Source of the DNA: Neisseria sicca | GTDB lineage: Bacteria; Pseudomonadota; Gammaproteobacteria; Burkholderiales; Neisseriaceae | Direction of reading: 5' to 3' | Assembly: GCF_017753665.1 (NCBI RefSeq) | Contig: NZ_CP072524.1 | Coordinates: forward strand, 1,364,001-1,428,000 | DNA length: 64,000 bases | Shown: piece after piece, positions 7,997-17,169 of the stretch | Layout of the letters: every line of letters begins with the position of its first letter | How positions within the stretch are numbered: position 1 is the stretch's first letter | Notes under the pieces: model-generated | The model's input: the letters and a program-made list of their open reading frames with translations, nothing else | Databases searched by the model: none | Told to the model about the DNA's origin: nothing | Translations under genes and position numbers: made by a program

Positions 7997-8523
7997 CCCC
8001 GGGCGAATACAAAAACGGCGGATCAGGCCTGCAAATCGATTACAGCCTGATTCCCAGTCCTTTCGGCGACCTGTTGGCAGCAGCAACAGACAAAGGCATC
8101 TGCTTCATGCGTTTTTCAGACGACCCTTCCGCCGCCCTGAACGAATTGCGCGCCGAATATCCGAACGCCCGCCTAATCGGGCAGGAAACCGTGTTTCACC
8201 GACAAGCCGCCGATATCTTCCGCACCCGGTGCGGTCGCGTTACCCTGCACATCAAAGGCACACCCTTCCAGCTCAAAGTGTGGCAGGCCTTGCTCGATAT
8301 TCCCGCAGGCAGCCTGCAAAGCTACGGCACGGTGGCGCAGCGCATGGGTTCGCCCACCGCCGCGCGTGCCGTAGGGACAGCCATCGGGCAGAATCCCGTT
8401 GCATTACCCATCCCCTGCCACCGCGTTATCCGCGAAAACGGCATCATCGGCGGCTACCGCTGGCAACGCGGGCGCAAAATGGCGATATTGGCGCACGAAT
8501 TGGGAGACGCTGATGACGCTTGA
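7993..8523 (+). CDS. ogt: Methylated-DNA--protein-cysteine S-methyltransferase (MGMT domain)
   Basis: This enzyme directly reverses O6-alkylguanine (and O4-alkylthymine) in DNA by transferring the alkyl group to its own cysteine, once per molecule. The active-site motif PCHRVI is present with Cys142, together with the DNA-binding segment PAGSLQSYGTVAQRMG and GGYRWQRGRK at the end. The 176-residue product has a ribonuclease-like N-terminal domain. The ATG overlaps the stop of the HTH frame in an ATGA arrangement, so translation may be coupled. If the upstream A-tract had one more base, this would be the C-terminal half of an HTH-MGMT fusion. The symbol is by family only. Confidence 0.88.
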   Translation: MTPGEYKNGGSGLQIDYSLIPSPFGDLLAAATDKGICFMRFSDDPSAALNELRAEYPNARLIGQETVFHRQAADIFRTRCGRVTLHIKGTPFQLKVWQALLDIPAGSLQSYGTVAQRMGSPTAARAVGTAIGQNPVALPIPCHRVIRENGIIGGYRWQRGRKMAILAHELGDADDA

Positions 8524-9139
8524 CCTCTTCCCAGAAACCGCCAACCCGCACGCCAACCTCCTGCCCTACGACGGCATCGTCAGCAATTTCGGACGGATTT
8601 TCACCATCGCCGAAGCCGACCGTTATTTTGAAATTTTGCAGCGTGATATTCCCTGGCGGCACGACGAAGCCGTGATATTCGGCAAGCACATCATCACCGC
8701 CCGCGAAGTCGCGTGGTACGGCGACACACCCTACAACTACGGTTATTCCGGCGCAAACCGCATCGCCCTGCCGTGGAGCGGCGTCTTGCCCGAACTCAAA
8801 AACCGCGTGGAAGCCGCCATCGCCGACATCTGCCCCACCCGCTTCAACTCCTGCCTGCTCAACCGCTACAACAACGGCAACGAAGGCATGGCGTGGCACA
8901 GCGATGAAGGGCAGGGGCTGGTCAAAGACAGCGCCATCGCCTCCCTCAGCCTCGGCGCAACGCGCAAATTCGCCTTCAAACACAAAGAAAGCAAGGAAAA
9001 ACGCGAAATGTGGCTGGAACACGGCCAGCTTATCGTCATGCATGGTGAAACGCAGAAACACTGGCTGCACACCATCCTGAAAAGCACCCGCATCCAAGAG
9101 CCGCGGATTAATCTGACGTTTCGGGTGATGAAAGGATAA
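8513..9139 (+). CDS. alkB: AlkB-type alpha-ketoglutarate-dependent DNA dioxygenase
   Basis: The 208-residue product oxidatively removes methyl groups from 1-methyladenine and 3-methylcytosine in DNA or RNA, using Fe(II) and 2-oxoglutarate. The iron ligands are visible as His129-x-Asp131 (WHSDEG) and His186 (KHWLHTI). Arg198 and Arg204 (RINLTFR) are the 2-oxoglutarate-binding arginines. NRYNNGNEGMAWH is the usual lid region. The ATG at 8513 overlaps the MGMT end by 11 nt, so the two repair activities form one operon. By length and lid it is closer to the ALKBH2/3-like short bacterial group than to E. coli AlkB, which is inference. Confidence 0.9.
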   Translation: MTLDLFPETANPHANLLPYDGIVSNFGRIFTIAEADRYFEILQRDIPWRHDEAVIFGKHIITAREVAWYGDTPYNYGYSGANRIALPWSGVLPELKNRVEAAIADICPTRFNSCLLNRYNNGNEGMAWHSDEGQGLVKDSAIASLSLGATRKFAFKHKESKEKREMWLEHGQLIVMHGETQKHWLHTILKSTRIQEPRINLTFRVMKG

Positions 9140-9220
9140 AAAGGGGCTGCTTTTTTCCATTTCAGACAGCCCCCGAAAGTCGTCTGAAAAACTACTTGAA
9201 AATGTAAAACAGAAGAGCCG

Positions 9221-9252
9221 TAGGTCGTCTGAAACGTTTTTCAGACGACCTA
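9221..9252 (+). terminator. DUS inverted-pair hairpin after alkB
   Basis: TAGGTCGTCTGAAA and TTTCAGACGACCTA pair across a 3-4 nt loop, 82 nt after alkB and just before the next gene. A third DUS in direct orientation lies about 40 bp to the left. Confidence 0.7.
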
Positions 9253-9296
9253 CCGCACCCGCATCATTCCCGTACACTCGCAATAGGGAGCCATCC

Positions 9297-10529
9297 ATGT
9301 CCCAACAAACCCCAACATCCCCCGCCCCGCGCGACTGGCTGCTGCTTATCGGCGGCAGTACCTACAAATTCACGCTGACCGGTTTTTATCTGGTCGCGCT
9401 GGTCGCTATTTTGAAAAACCACGGTTACAGCCTGAACCAACTGAGCTGGATACATTTAATCGGCGGTATCGAAGCGGCGAAGGTGTTGTTTGCCGCGCTG
9501 ATGGAGCGGCGGCCGGCGGGGCGGTTCGGGCGGTTTCGCGGCTGGCTGCTGGCGGCGACGCTGGGGCTTTCGGCAGTGTTCGGGCCGATGGCCTGTACCG
9601 ACATCACGCAGAACTTCCCGCTGCTTCTGGCCTGCTGCGTTTTGCTCTCGGCAATGTCGGCGGTGTACGGCTGCGCGATGCTGGGCTTGTCGTGCATCGT
9701 CCTGCCGCACCGCGAACGCGGTTTCGGAGGCGTGATTCAGACGATGGCGGCGCGCGGCGGCAAGATGATCGGCGGCGCGCTGGCGTTGTGGCTGTATCAG
9801 GAATACGGGCAGACGGCGGCGGCGGGCTTTATGCTGGCGTTCACCCTGCTGATGCTGCTGCAACTCTTGTGCTACCGCGAGCCGGAAAGCCCGACGGCGC
9901 AAGGCGGTTTGACGGCGTTGGCGGCGCGGCTGGTCTCCTTTTGGCGGCGGCCTGAAACGGGCTGGCGGTGGCTGGTTTTGCTGTTTGCCGTTGCCGCGCC
10001 GTATGCGTTTGCGGCGGCGACTTTTGTGCCCAAGCTGGCGGATTTGGGCTTCACCCCGAAGCAAACGGGCGGGATTCTGGCGGTGGGTATTCCTGTTGCC
10101 TGCCTGATTGTTACGCCGCTGTCGGGCTGGTTTTCGCGCAATTATCCGCGCCGCAAACTCGTGTTCCTGCTCTACGCGCTGCAACTGCCGCTTTTGGCGT
10201 CCATGACCGCCATCGACGCGCTCGCCCGCGTCCATCCTTGGCTGCCGCCCGCGCAAATCATCGCCCTGAGCCTGAGCTACACGCTGCTACTGCCGGTAAT
10301 ACTGGCGTTGGTGATGGACAAATCCGACCGCGCCACCGCCGCACTCGACAGCAGCCTGCAATTTTCTGTGGTTCTACTCGGCAGTTACGCAGCGGGTTTC
10401 GCCGCCCTGCGGCTGGCAAAGGCGGTCGGCTATGCCGATGCGTATTGGGCGGCGGTGGGTCTGGCCGTATTGGCGGGCGGGCTGCTGTATACATGCCGAG
10501 GACTGTTTGATTCAGACGAGCCGTCATGA
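9297..10529 (+). CDS. MFS transporter
   Basis: This is a 410-residue inner-membrane protein with about 12 hydrophobic segments and the major-facilitator layout: two six-helix halves joined by a cytoplasmic loop near residue 200 (EPESPTAQGG). The first helix begins DWLLLIGGSTYKFTLTGFYL. No motif ties it to a substrate. It is vaguely like the AmpG/PAT type of permease, but I would not assign that. GGGAG lies upstream of the ATG. It is a single gene between DUS hairpins. Confidence 0.82.
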   Translation: MSQQTPTSPAPRDWLLLIGGSTYKFTLTGFYLVALVAILKNHGYSLNQLSWIHLIGGIEAAKVLFAALMERRPAGRFGRFRGWLLAATLGLSAVFGPMACTDITQNFPLLLACCVLLSAMSAVYGCAMLGLSCIVLPHRERGFGGVIQTMAARGGKMIGGALALWLYQEYGQTAAAGFMLAFTLLMLLQLLCYREPESPTAQGGLTALAARLVSFWRRPETGWRWLVLLFAVAAPYAFAAATFVPKLADLGFTPKQTGGILAVGIPVACLIVTPLSGWFSRNYPRRKLVFLLYALQLPLLASMTAIDALARVHPWLPPAQIIALSLSYTLLLPVILALVMDKSDRATAALDSSLQFSVVLLGSYAAGFAALRLAKAVGYADAYWAAVGLAVLAGGLLYTCRGLFDSDEPS

Positions 10530-10782
10530 GAGATTGTCTGAAAACCTTCCTTTCCGATTTCAGACGACCTTTTACCATGCATCCAAATAAAAAATGCCAT
10601 GCCGCGATTTCGTTATTTTAATTCACTGTAATTTTCCACCGCGTTGGATGAGGACAAAGCAAAGCCGCAGGGCTTAAAGCCGACCTGCCATGTTCCCTGC
10701 CTTAATCTTCCATACTAAAGAGGTCGTCTGAAAACCCTGTTTCGGTGTTTCAGACGATCTCTTCAATTCAAGATGCCCTGTT
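10530..10782. other. Intergenic region between the MFS gene and cysN
   Basis: These convergent genes are separated by two DUS inverted pairs (about 10530-10570 and 10720-10761). Between them lie ~150 bp without an open frame worth reporting. Confidence 0.6.
10720..10761 (-). terminator. DUS inverted-pair hairpin after cysN
   Basis: GAGGTCGTCTGAAA pairs with TTTCAGACGATCTC, 22 nt past the cysN stop in the leftward direction. Confidence 0.65.
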
Positions 10783-12093
10783 TTAAATTTCAAAACTGTC
10801 CGCTTGGTCTGCCTTGCGTATCATGCCTGCGGCGACGGTGTGGTTGGTGGCTTCGTCTATCAGGATGAACGCGCCGAGGGCATGGTTTTCTTCGTAGGGC
10901 GCGGCGGCGATCGGCTGCTGGGTTTTTAGGCTGACGCTGCCGATGTCGTTGAGTTTGAGCGTGTCGGCGGGTTCGACGCGGCTGAGGGTGTTCACGTCCC
11001 AAACGTAGGAAATCGCGCTGATTTTGACGGGCGTGGTTTGGGTGGTGTGTTTCAGCAGGTATTTGCGGCGCAGGTTGAGCGGGATGTCGTCGAACCAGCA
11101 CAGCGCGGCTTGGAACTGCTGTTCGGGCGCAACGGGGCTGTCGGCGGCGGCGATGCTGTTACCGCGCGAGATGTCGAGGTCGGTGTCGAGCGCGACGGTC
11201 AGCACTTCGCCCGCTTCGGCGGATTCGGTTTTTCCGTTGGGATTGTAGATTTCGGCGATTTTGGCGGTGTGTCCGCTAGGCAGGACTTTGATTTCGTCGC
11301 CTGTTTTCAGACGACCTGCTTCCAGCCTGCCTTGATAGCCGCGGAAGTCGTCGCTGCTGCTGCCGTCTTGCCGTGCGACGCGCTGCACGGGGAAATGGGC
11401 GGCCTGGTCGGCGGCGTTTTGACGGTTGACAGGCAGGCTTTCGAGCAGGGGTAACAGCGGCAAACCTTGATACCACAAGGTTTGGTTGCTGGCGTTGACA
11501 ATGTTGTCGCCTTTTAACGCGCTGATGGGCAGGAAGTGGATTTGGGCTTGGAGGCCGATTTGTTCCGCCAGCTTGCGGTAGGCGTCAGTGATGGCTTGAT
11601 ATTTGGTTTCGTCGAAGTCGAGCAGGTCGAGTTTGTTGACGGCGACGATGATGTTGGGGCAGCCCAAGAGTTTCAGAATCGCGCTGTGGCGTTTGGTCTG
11701 CGGCAGAAGGACGGGTTCGCTGCCGGAAAAATCGACGCGCGTTGCGTCTATCAGGACGATGGCGGCGTCGGCGGTCGATGCACCCGTTACCATGTTGCGG
11801 GTGTATTGTTCGTGTCCGGGCGTGTCGGCGATGATGAATTTGCGCTTGGGCGTGGCGAAATAGCGGTAGGCGACATCGATGGTGATGCCTTGTTCGCGCT
11901 CGGCGGCAAGGCCGTCGGTGAGGCTGGCGAAGTCGGGCGTTTCGCCGTTTTCGGCAGCGCGGTTGAGTTTGTCGAGCTGGTCGGTCAGCAGGGTTTTGCT
12001 GTCGTAGAGCAGGCGGCCGATGAGGGTGGATTTGCCGTCGTCGACGCTGCCGGCGGTAATGAAGCGCAAAAGCGGGGCGGTGGTTGCGGTCAT
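10783..12093 (-). CDS. cysN: Sulfate adenylyltransferase subunit 1 (GTPase subunit)
   Basis: CysN is the GTPase of ATP sulfurylase. With CysD it activates sulfate to adenosine phosphosulfate, the first step of assimilatory sulfate reduction. GTP-binding motifs are clear: GSVDDGKST (15-23), DTPGHEQY near 93 and NKLDLLD near 150. The beta-barrel domains follow. At 436 residues it is slightly shorter than the E. coli protein (~475). I placed the start at 12093, where MTATTAPLLRF aligns with the family and AAGGAAAG precedes it; the upstream frame extension is not protein-like. Unusually, cysD and the other cys genes are not next to it on either side. Confidence 0.93.
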   Translation of the reverse strand: MTATTAPLLRFITAGSVDDGKSTLIGRLLYDSKTLLTDQLDKLNRAAENGETPDFASLTDGLAAEREQGITIDVAYRYFATPKRKFIIADTPGHEQYTRNMVTGASTADAAIVLIDATRVDFSGSEPVLLPQTKRHSAILKLLGCPNIIVAVNKLDLLDFDETKYQAITDAYRKLAEQIGLQAQIHFLPISALKGDNIVNASNQTLWYQGLPLLPLLESLPVNRQNAADQAAHFPVQRVARQDGSSSDDFRGYQGRLEAGRLKTGDEIKVLPSGHTAKIAEIYNPNGKTESAEAGEVLTVALDTDLDISRGNSIAAADSPVAPEQQFQAALCWFDDIPLNLRRKYLLKHTTQTTPVKISAISYVWDVNTLSRVEPADTLKLNDIGSVSLKTQQPIAAAPYEENHALGAFILIDEATNHTVAAGMIRKADQADSFEI

Positions 12094-12281
12094 GGTTCTT
12101 TCCTTAATTCTCGGATTGCACGTTACTTTAATGAGGTCGTCTGAAAATGGGAAAGAATGCTTGGTTTTAAAAAAAGATGATTTCGTTATATTCGTAAAAA
12201 AGCGGATTGGATTGAAAATACTGTAAGCCCCTATTCCGTACAGATAGGCATGAGCGCTGCCAAAATATTCCCTATCTGACA

Positions 12282-12326
12282 AAAAGGTCGTCTGAAAACC
12301 TGTACCGGTTTTTCAGACGACCTTTT
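12282..12326 (-). terminator. DUS inverted-pair hairpin between hlyD-type gene and cysN
   Basis: AAAAGGTCGTCTGAAAACC and GGTTTTTCAGACGACCTTTT form a 19-bp stem 29 nt past the end of the leftward secretion operon. Confidence 0.75.
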
Positions 12327-12354
12327 GACTGTTAAGCAAGTTTGATTCGGAAAA

Positions 12355-13581
12355 TTAACGCTCGCTCAATGCCTGTTTCATACGGGTAATCGGTTTGATC
12401 AGGTATTGGAAGATGGTTTTTTCGCCGGTTTTAATGTCCACTGTGGCAACCATGCCCGGAATAATCGGCATGTCTTTACCGTTTTTGTCTTTCAGGGCGT
12501 TGTTCTCAGTTTGGACGATGACTCGGTAGTAAACTTGGTTGGGGTCGAGCTTCAGATCGTTGGCACGGCTTTGCATGGAGTTGCTGACGGTATCTGCGCC
12601 GACAAGGGTAACTTTGCCTTCCAATCCACCGTAGATGGAGTAGTCATATGCGCTGACTTTGACCAGTGCGGGCTGTCCTGCGCGAACGAAGGCGATGTCT
12701 TGCGGACGGATATAGGCTTCGACAAGGAGTTTGTCATCAACGGGGACGATTTGCATGATTTCTTCGCCCGGGTTGACTACGCCGCCGATGGTATTAATTT
12801 TGATGTTTTTGACGATGCCGCGCATGGGGGAGCGTATTTGGGAGCGGTCAACCGGGTCGGCGCGCATTGCCATGTTTTCTTTGGATTGCGCCAGCTCGGA
12901 TTCGGATTGCACGAGTTCGTTGTTGGCATCTGTTCTGTAACGGTTGCGGCGTTCGGCAATTTGCAGGGTCAGATCGCTGGATTCGCGGCGCATTTTGAGA
13001 AGCTCGACTTCGGACATGACACCTTGTGCCACCATGGGCGCTGTAATGGCGATTTCGCGGTCAAGTGCGGCTTTGCTTTGTACCAGACTTTGTACGGCAT
13101 CGGTCATGGCTTGGCGGCGAGCATTATATGCGGCGGTTTCACGACGACGAAGTTCAGGGCTGACGTCTTTAGGGAAAGTAAGTTTGCCGCCGTAGGCTTC
13201 AGCTTTCAGACGGGCGATGGTGGCTTCGAGGTTTTGAACTTTGGCTTCACTCTCGCGTAAAACGGCAAGGCTGCGGGTGTCGTCGAGCTTCAGCAGAATT
13301 TGGTCTTTTTCAACCAAATCGCCTTCTTTAACCATCATTTGGGTAATCACGCCGGGGTCCAAACTTTGGATGACTTGTTCACGACTGCTGGGGATAACGT
13401 TGCCGTTACCACGGGTTACTTCTTCAACGGTGCTGTTGTATGCCCACACGACAAAGACGACAAGCAGCAGGAAAAACAGGATGATGACCCAAAATTGGCC
13501 GCTGTGTTTTTCTTTTTGCAAGGCTGCATTCAAATCGTTAATGAGATGCAGGTCTTTGGATTTAACGTTGTTTTCGCTCAT
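12355..13581 (-). CDS. Type I secretion periplasmic adaptor, HlyD family
   Basis: This membrane-fusion protein links the inner-membrane ABC exporter to the outer-membrane channel. The 408-residue product has a short cytoplasmic N-terminus, one membrane helix at about 30-48, and then a lipoyl-like half (IPSSREQVIQSLDPGVITQM). A long helical hairpin (about 110-240, rich in heptads and coiled-coil-like) follows, then the second lipoyl/barrel part ending in PIIPGMVATVDIKTGEKT, typical for HlyD/LapC proteins. The start MSENNVK was chosen over an upstream in-frame ATG because it begins the family-like region. It follows the ABC gene by 90 bp, the last gene of a leftward TolC-ABC-HlyD operon. Confidence 0.93.
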   Translation of the reverse strand: MSENNVKSKDLHLINDLNAALQKEKHSGQFWVIILFFLLLVVFVVWAYNSTVEEVTRGNGNVIPSSREQVIQSLDPGVITQMMVKEGDLVEKDQILLKLDDTRSLAVLRESEAKVQNLEATIARLKAEAYGGKLTFPKDVSPELRRRETAAYNARRQAMTDAVQSLVQSKAALDREIAITAPMVAQGVMSEVELLKMRRESSDLTLQIAERRNRYRTDANNELVQSESELAQSKENMAMRADPVDRSQIRSPMRGIVKNIKINTIGGVVNPGEEIMQIVPVDDKLLVEAYIRPQDIAFVRAGQPALVKVSAYDYSIYGGLEGKVTLVGADTVSNSMQSRANDLKLDPNQVYYRVIVQTENNALKDKNGKDMPIIPGMVATVDIKTGEKTIFQYLIKPITRMKQALSER

Positions 13582-13619
13582 AATGATGAATCTTCGGTAT
13601 CTGTTTGTTGTTTTCAAAG

Positions 13620-13659
13620 AGGTCGTCTGAAACGCTTTCTACGTGTTTTCAGACGACCT
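13620..13659 (-). terminator. DUS inverted pair inside the type I secretion operon
   Basis: AGGTCGTCTGAAA and TTTTCAGACGACCT lie between the ABC and HlyD genes. It could be a partial terminator that lowers hlyD expression, or simply an uptake signal. Confidence 0.5.
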
Positions 13660-13671
13660 TTTCCCTTTTCG

Positions 13672-15855
13672 TCATGCTTGCGCCGCTTCGCCGGGACGTT
13701 GGTTTTCCTGCGCTTGTTGTGCTGCTTTGACTTTGTTTTGCTCGTTTTGCATCAGTTTTTGCAAGACTAAATCACGCGGACCGTCCATAACGACTTTGCC
13801 GTTTTCCATCACGATGATGCGGTTAACGATTTGCAGCACTTGCGGACGGTGGGTTACCAAGAGCATGGTGCGGTTGCGTCCCCATTGGGCGATAGCGTTC
13901 AATGCCATGCGTTCGGTACCTTGGTCGAGACTTGTTGTCGGTTCGTCCAAAAGGACGACTTTAGGGTCGCGCAGCGTCATGCGTGCGAGGGCAATGATTT
14001 GTTTTTGACCGCCAGACAGACCCAAGCCGTCTTCACCCAAAGGCATATCCAAGCCTCTCGGATGGTTGCGGATGATTTGATCCAGACCGAAGCGTTTAAG
14101 TGCGGTCAGCAGGTCTTGGTCGGTTGAATAGCTGTCGGCACGCGCCAAATCCATGTTTTCGCGCAATGTGCCCAAGAAGAGGCGTGGAGATTGGCTAAAC
14201 AGGAGGACTTGGTTACGCAGGAAGTTCGGATCGAGTTGGCGCATATCGACGCCGTCGAGGGTTACGTTGCCTTTTTCGGTATCGTACAGACCGCTCGCCA
14301 GCTTCAACATGGTACTTTTACCGCTGCCGATGCGTCCGAGAATACCGACTTTTTCACCGGGTCGGATGTTGATGCGCAACTCGTCAACCGCGTTGTTGCT
14401 TTCGTTTTTGTATTTGAACGTTACGTTTTCAAAGGCGATATTGCCTTGAACGTTATCCAAAGTGATGTATTTGCGCTCCGGGCTGCGCTCGATCGGACGG
14501 GAAACAATGTCGTTCACACCTCTTAACGCCAACTTAGCCTGTTGGAAGCGGGTAGCAAGACCGGCAACTTGAGCCAACGGCGCCAACGCGCGGCCGGATA
14601 GAATGACAGAGGCAATCAACGCACCCATGGTAATCCGTTCCGCATGGTTGTCGGCATGAATCAGATAGGTACCGACCACGACCAAAAAGACGGTATTGAG
14701 TTGCTGCATGGCAACGGCGAAGTTGACCATGAAATTGCTGGTGTCTTTAACTTTGATGGATGAAGCGGAGGTTTTGGCAGTGTATTCGTCCCAGCGTTGT
14801 TGCGCCCATGAAGTCGCGTTGTTGGTTTTCAGGGTTTCGATGCCTTCGATGGCTTCTACGGCAAGGCCTGAACGTTGCGAGCTTTCTTTCATGGATTCGT
14901 TAATGTGGCGCGACAAGGGGCGTTGGACGATGAAGCCGACAATGACGACAATCGGAATGATGGCCAAAGGAACCAAAGCCAATTTGCCACCGACTATCGA
15001 AATAACAAAGATAAACAGCAATAGGAACGGCAAGTCCACCAAAGTCAACAGGCTCGCGCTGGTCATGAATTCGCGTACGGATTCAAATTCGCGCAGGTTG
15101 TTGGCGTATGAACCGGACGAAGCGGGACGGTCGGCAAGGCGCAATGCCATCACGCGACGGAACAAGGCAGAGCTGATAATCAGGTCGGCCTTTTTACCGG
15201 CGATGTCGGTCAAATGGCCGCGTATCATCTTAGCGGCAAATTCGAACAAAATGGCGAGGACAACACCAATACTCAAAACCCACAAGGTTTCATAGGCTTG
15301 GTTGGGAATGACGCGGTCGTAAACGTTCATGACATACAACGAGCTGACCAAGGCGAGGAAGTTGATGATGACGGTCGCCAAAATCACTTGATAGTAATAG
15401 CTGCGGAAACGCCAAATGACTTTCCAAAACCATGCCTTGGGGAGGTGGTATTCAGGCAGTTCGGAACGCGTGTCCGCCGCCATTTTGGGCTTAATAAACC
15501 AGCAGTAACCCAGATACAGACCGGAAAGCTGGTCATGATCAAGCTGCTGCTCCAAGCCATCTACCTGACGGATATGATATTTCCTGTTCCGACCCGAACC
15601 TTCGATATTGGTAATGACGGCAGCCTCTTCGTTGTGAAGAATAATCATCACAGGAACGGCAAGCGATGGAATGTCTTCCAGATTGCGCTTGGACAATGTG
15701 TTTTCGAAGCCGTGGCTGCGCAAGACTTCGACGAGGGAATGATAGTTGACATTGAGTTTTTTATCCCGCACTACCTCTGCCGTCAGTGCGGCTTCCGACA
15801 CAGGTGCCCCTAAGAGACGGGTAACCAACACAATATGTTCGATGATTGCTTTCAT
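13672..15855 (-). CDS. Type I secretion ABC transporter/permease (LapB/LssB type)
   Basis: This 727-residue exporter subunit powers secretion of RTX-type proteins. Residues 1 to about 125 form a C39-peptidase-like domain without the catalytic cysteine, used for substrate docking. A six-helix membrane domain (about 150-420) follows, then a nucleotide-binding domain with Walker A GRIGSGKST, the signature LSGGQKQ, Walker B VVLLDEP and a switch histidine in VTHRP. This layout is of the LapB/HlyB group. The C-terminal tail is alanine/glutamine-rich. It lies between the TolC-like and HlyD genes and is the likely exporter of the RTX protein at 1-1721, which is inference. Confidence 0.94.
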   Translation of the reverse strand: MKAIIEHIVLVTRLLGAPVSEAALTAEVVRDKKLNVNYHSLVEVLRSHGFENTLSKRNLEDIPSLAVPVMIILHNEEAAVITNIEGSGRNRKYHIRQVDGLEQQLDHDQLSGLYLGYCWFIKPKMAADTRSELPEYHLPKAWFWKVIWRFRSYYYQVILATVIINFLALVSSLYVMNVYDRVIPNQAYETLWVLSIGVVLAILFEFAAKMIRGHLTDIAGKKADLIISSALFRRVMALRLADRPASSGSYANNLREFESVREFMTSASLLTLVDLPFLLLFIFVISIVGGKLALVPLAIIPIVVIVGFIVQRPLSRHINESMKESSQRSGLAVEAIEGIETLKTNNATSWAQQRWDEYTAKTSASSIKVKDTSNFMVNFAVAMQQLNTVFLVVVGTYLIHADNHAERITMGALIASVILSGRALAPLAQVAGLATRFQQAKLALRGVNDIVSRPIERSPERKYITLDNVQGNIAFENVTFKYKNESNNAVDELRINIRPGEKVGILGRIGSGKSTMLKLASGLYDTEKGNVTLDGVDMRQLDPNFLRNQVLLFSQSPRLFLGTLRENMDLARADSYSTDQDLLTALKRFGLDQIIRNHPRGLDMPLGEDGLGLSGGQKQIIALARMTLRDPKVVLLDEPTTSLDQGTERMALNAIAQWGRNRTMLLVTHRPQVLQIVNRIIVMENGKVVMDGPRDLVLQKLMQNEQNKVKAAQQAQENQRPGEAAQA

Positions 15856-15894
15856 GATAATTAGCGTAATGAGTAATGATGTTAAGATTTTATG

Positions 15895-17169
15895 TTATTG
15901 CTTCAAGCCTGCCCAATTTGCCACTTGCGCCTGCGCAGATAAATAATCCAACGCGGCATCGCGGAAATCGTTGCGCGCTGAAATGTTTTCCTGCTCGATG
16001 CTGGACAATTCGTTGTATGCGCCCAAAACGTCGGTCAACGTGCGGCGGGCGATTTTGAATTGCAGTTCGTAAGTTTTAACCACGTCTTTTTGAGCGGCAA
16101 TATGTTGCGCGGCAATATCGGCACGGCGTTCGCTCTCGCGCATGTCGATTTCGGCAGTTTGGGTTTTCTCGGTAATGTCGCGCATAATCTGCTCGGATTT
16201 CGATTCGGCAGCAATCAATGCATCAGCATTTTTCTGCACATTATGGCGCGCGGCAACGTCCAAGACATTCCATGCCACATTCAGATAAAGCTGTCTGTTG
16301 TCGCGGTTCGCATTACCTTCCAAATTTACGGCGGGTAGACGTTCTGCCTTGGAAACGTCTAAATCTGCCTTCACGCTGTCGCGTTCTGCTACCTGCGCCC
16401 GATAGGAAGGATTGGTGTTGTTATCGACGGTTTTGAAACGGCGAACCAATGATTCCGCGCTGTCGTTGGCAAACGGATCTTCCAAATCTTCTGCCGTCAA
16501 CTGCCGTCCGGTGTAGCGTGACAAGCGGCTCAACGCCAATTCCATCGTACGCTGTTGTTGCGCGATTGATGATTCGACCTGCAACTGGCGCGCACGCGCT
16601 TCGATGAGTTCGGAACGGCGGCCGCTGTCGTATTTCACGATAATGTTCAAATCTTTCAGAAGATTATTGTGCCGAACTAGACTTTGACGGTTGATGCGCA
16701 GGATTTCTTTCGCGCGCAATGCGGTCAAATAGAGCTTGCCGATGTCGCTGCCCAAGCGTTCCTGATTTTCAAAATAGCGCTGATGATAGTATTGCTCTCT
16801 ATTTTTATCGCGCCGTACCGCCGCATTGATGGCACCCCATGAATAAACATTCACAGTTCCGCGTATGCCAACACCGTCACTCATATCGCTGCTGGAATAT
16901 TTGTTTTTCTGCGCCAAAACTTTGGTACCCGTCAGCGTCAACACAGGATAATGCCGAGCACGGGTTGCCTTTGTTGTGCTTTTTGCCGAATCTTCGGTCG
17001 CTTTCGCTTCCTTCACAATCGGATCGGACACCATGGCATCCCTTAAAATAGCCTGCAAAGGATACGCCTGCGCTGTTGTCGCACACACCGCCGCACAAAC
17101 TGCGGCAGCAAGCTTGCCAGCGCGAAGGATGGATGACTCAGGACGATTCAAAAATGTTTTTTTCTTCAT
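15895..17169 (-). CDS. TolC family outer-membrane channel for type I secretion (LapE-like)
   Basis: The 424-residue product has a signal peptide (MKKKTF... to about residue 36, ending ATTAQA). Two long repeats rich in coiled coil and alternating strands follow, characteristic of the TolC trimer barrel and periplasmic tunnel. Motifs such as LYLTALRAKEILRINRQSL and the matching second half TVLGAYNELSSIEQENI-type segment fit the agglutination/secretion branch. I used the second Met (MKKKT) because it opens a proper signal peptide. An upstream ATG at 17196 would add nine residues. It is the first gene of the leftward operon and sits 39 bp before the ABC gene. Confidence 0.92.
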   Translation of the reverse strand: MKKKTFLNRPESSILRAGKLAAAVCAAVCATTAQAYPLQAILRDAMVSDPIVKEAKATEDSAKSTTKATRARHYPVLTLTGTKVLAQKNKYSSSDMSDGVGIRGTVNVYSWGAINAAVRRDKNREQYYHQRYFENQERLGSDIGKLYLTALRAKEILRINRQSLVRHNNLLKDLNIIVKYDSGRRSELIEARARQLQVESSIAQQQRTMELALSRLSRYTGRQLTAEDLEDPFANDSAESLVRRFKTVDNNTNPSYRAQVAERDSVKADLDVSKAERLPAVNLEGNANRDNRQLYLNVAWNVLDVAARHNVQKNADALIAAESKSEQIMRDITEKTQTAEIDMRESERRADIAAQHIAAQKDVVKTYELQFKIARRTLTDVLGAYNELSSIEQENISARNDFRDAALDYLSAQAQVANWAGLKQ

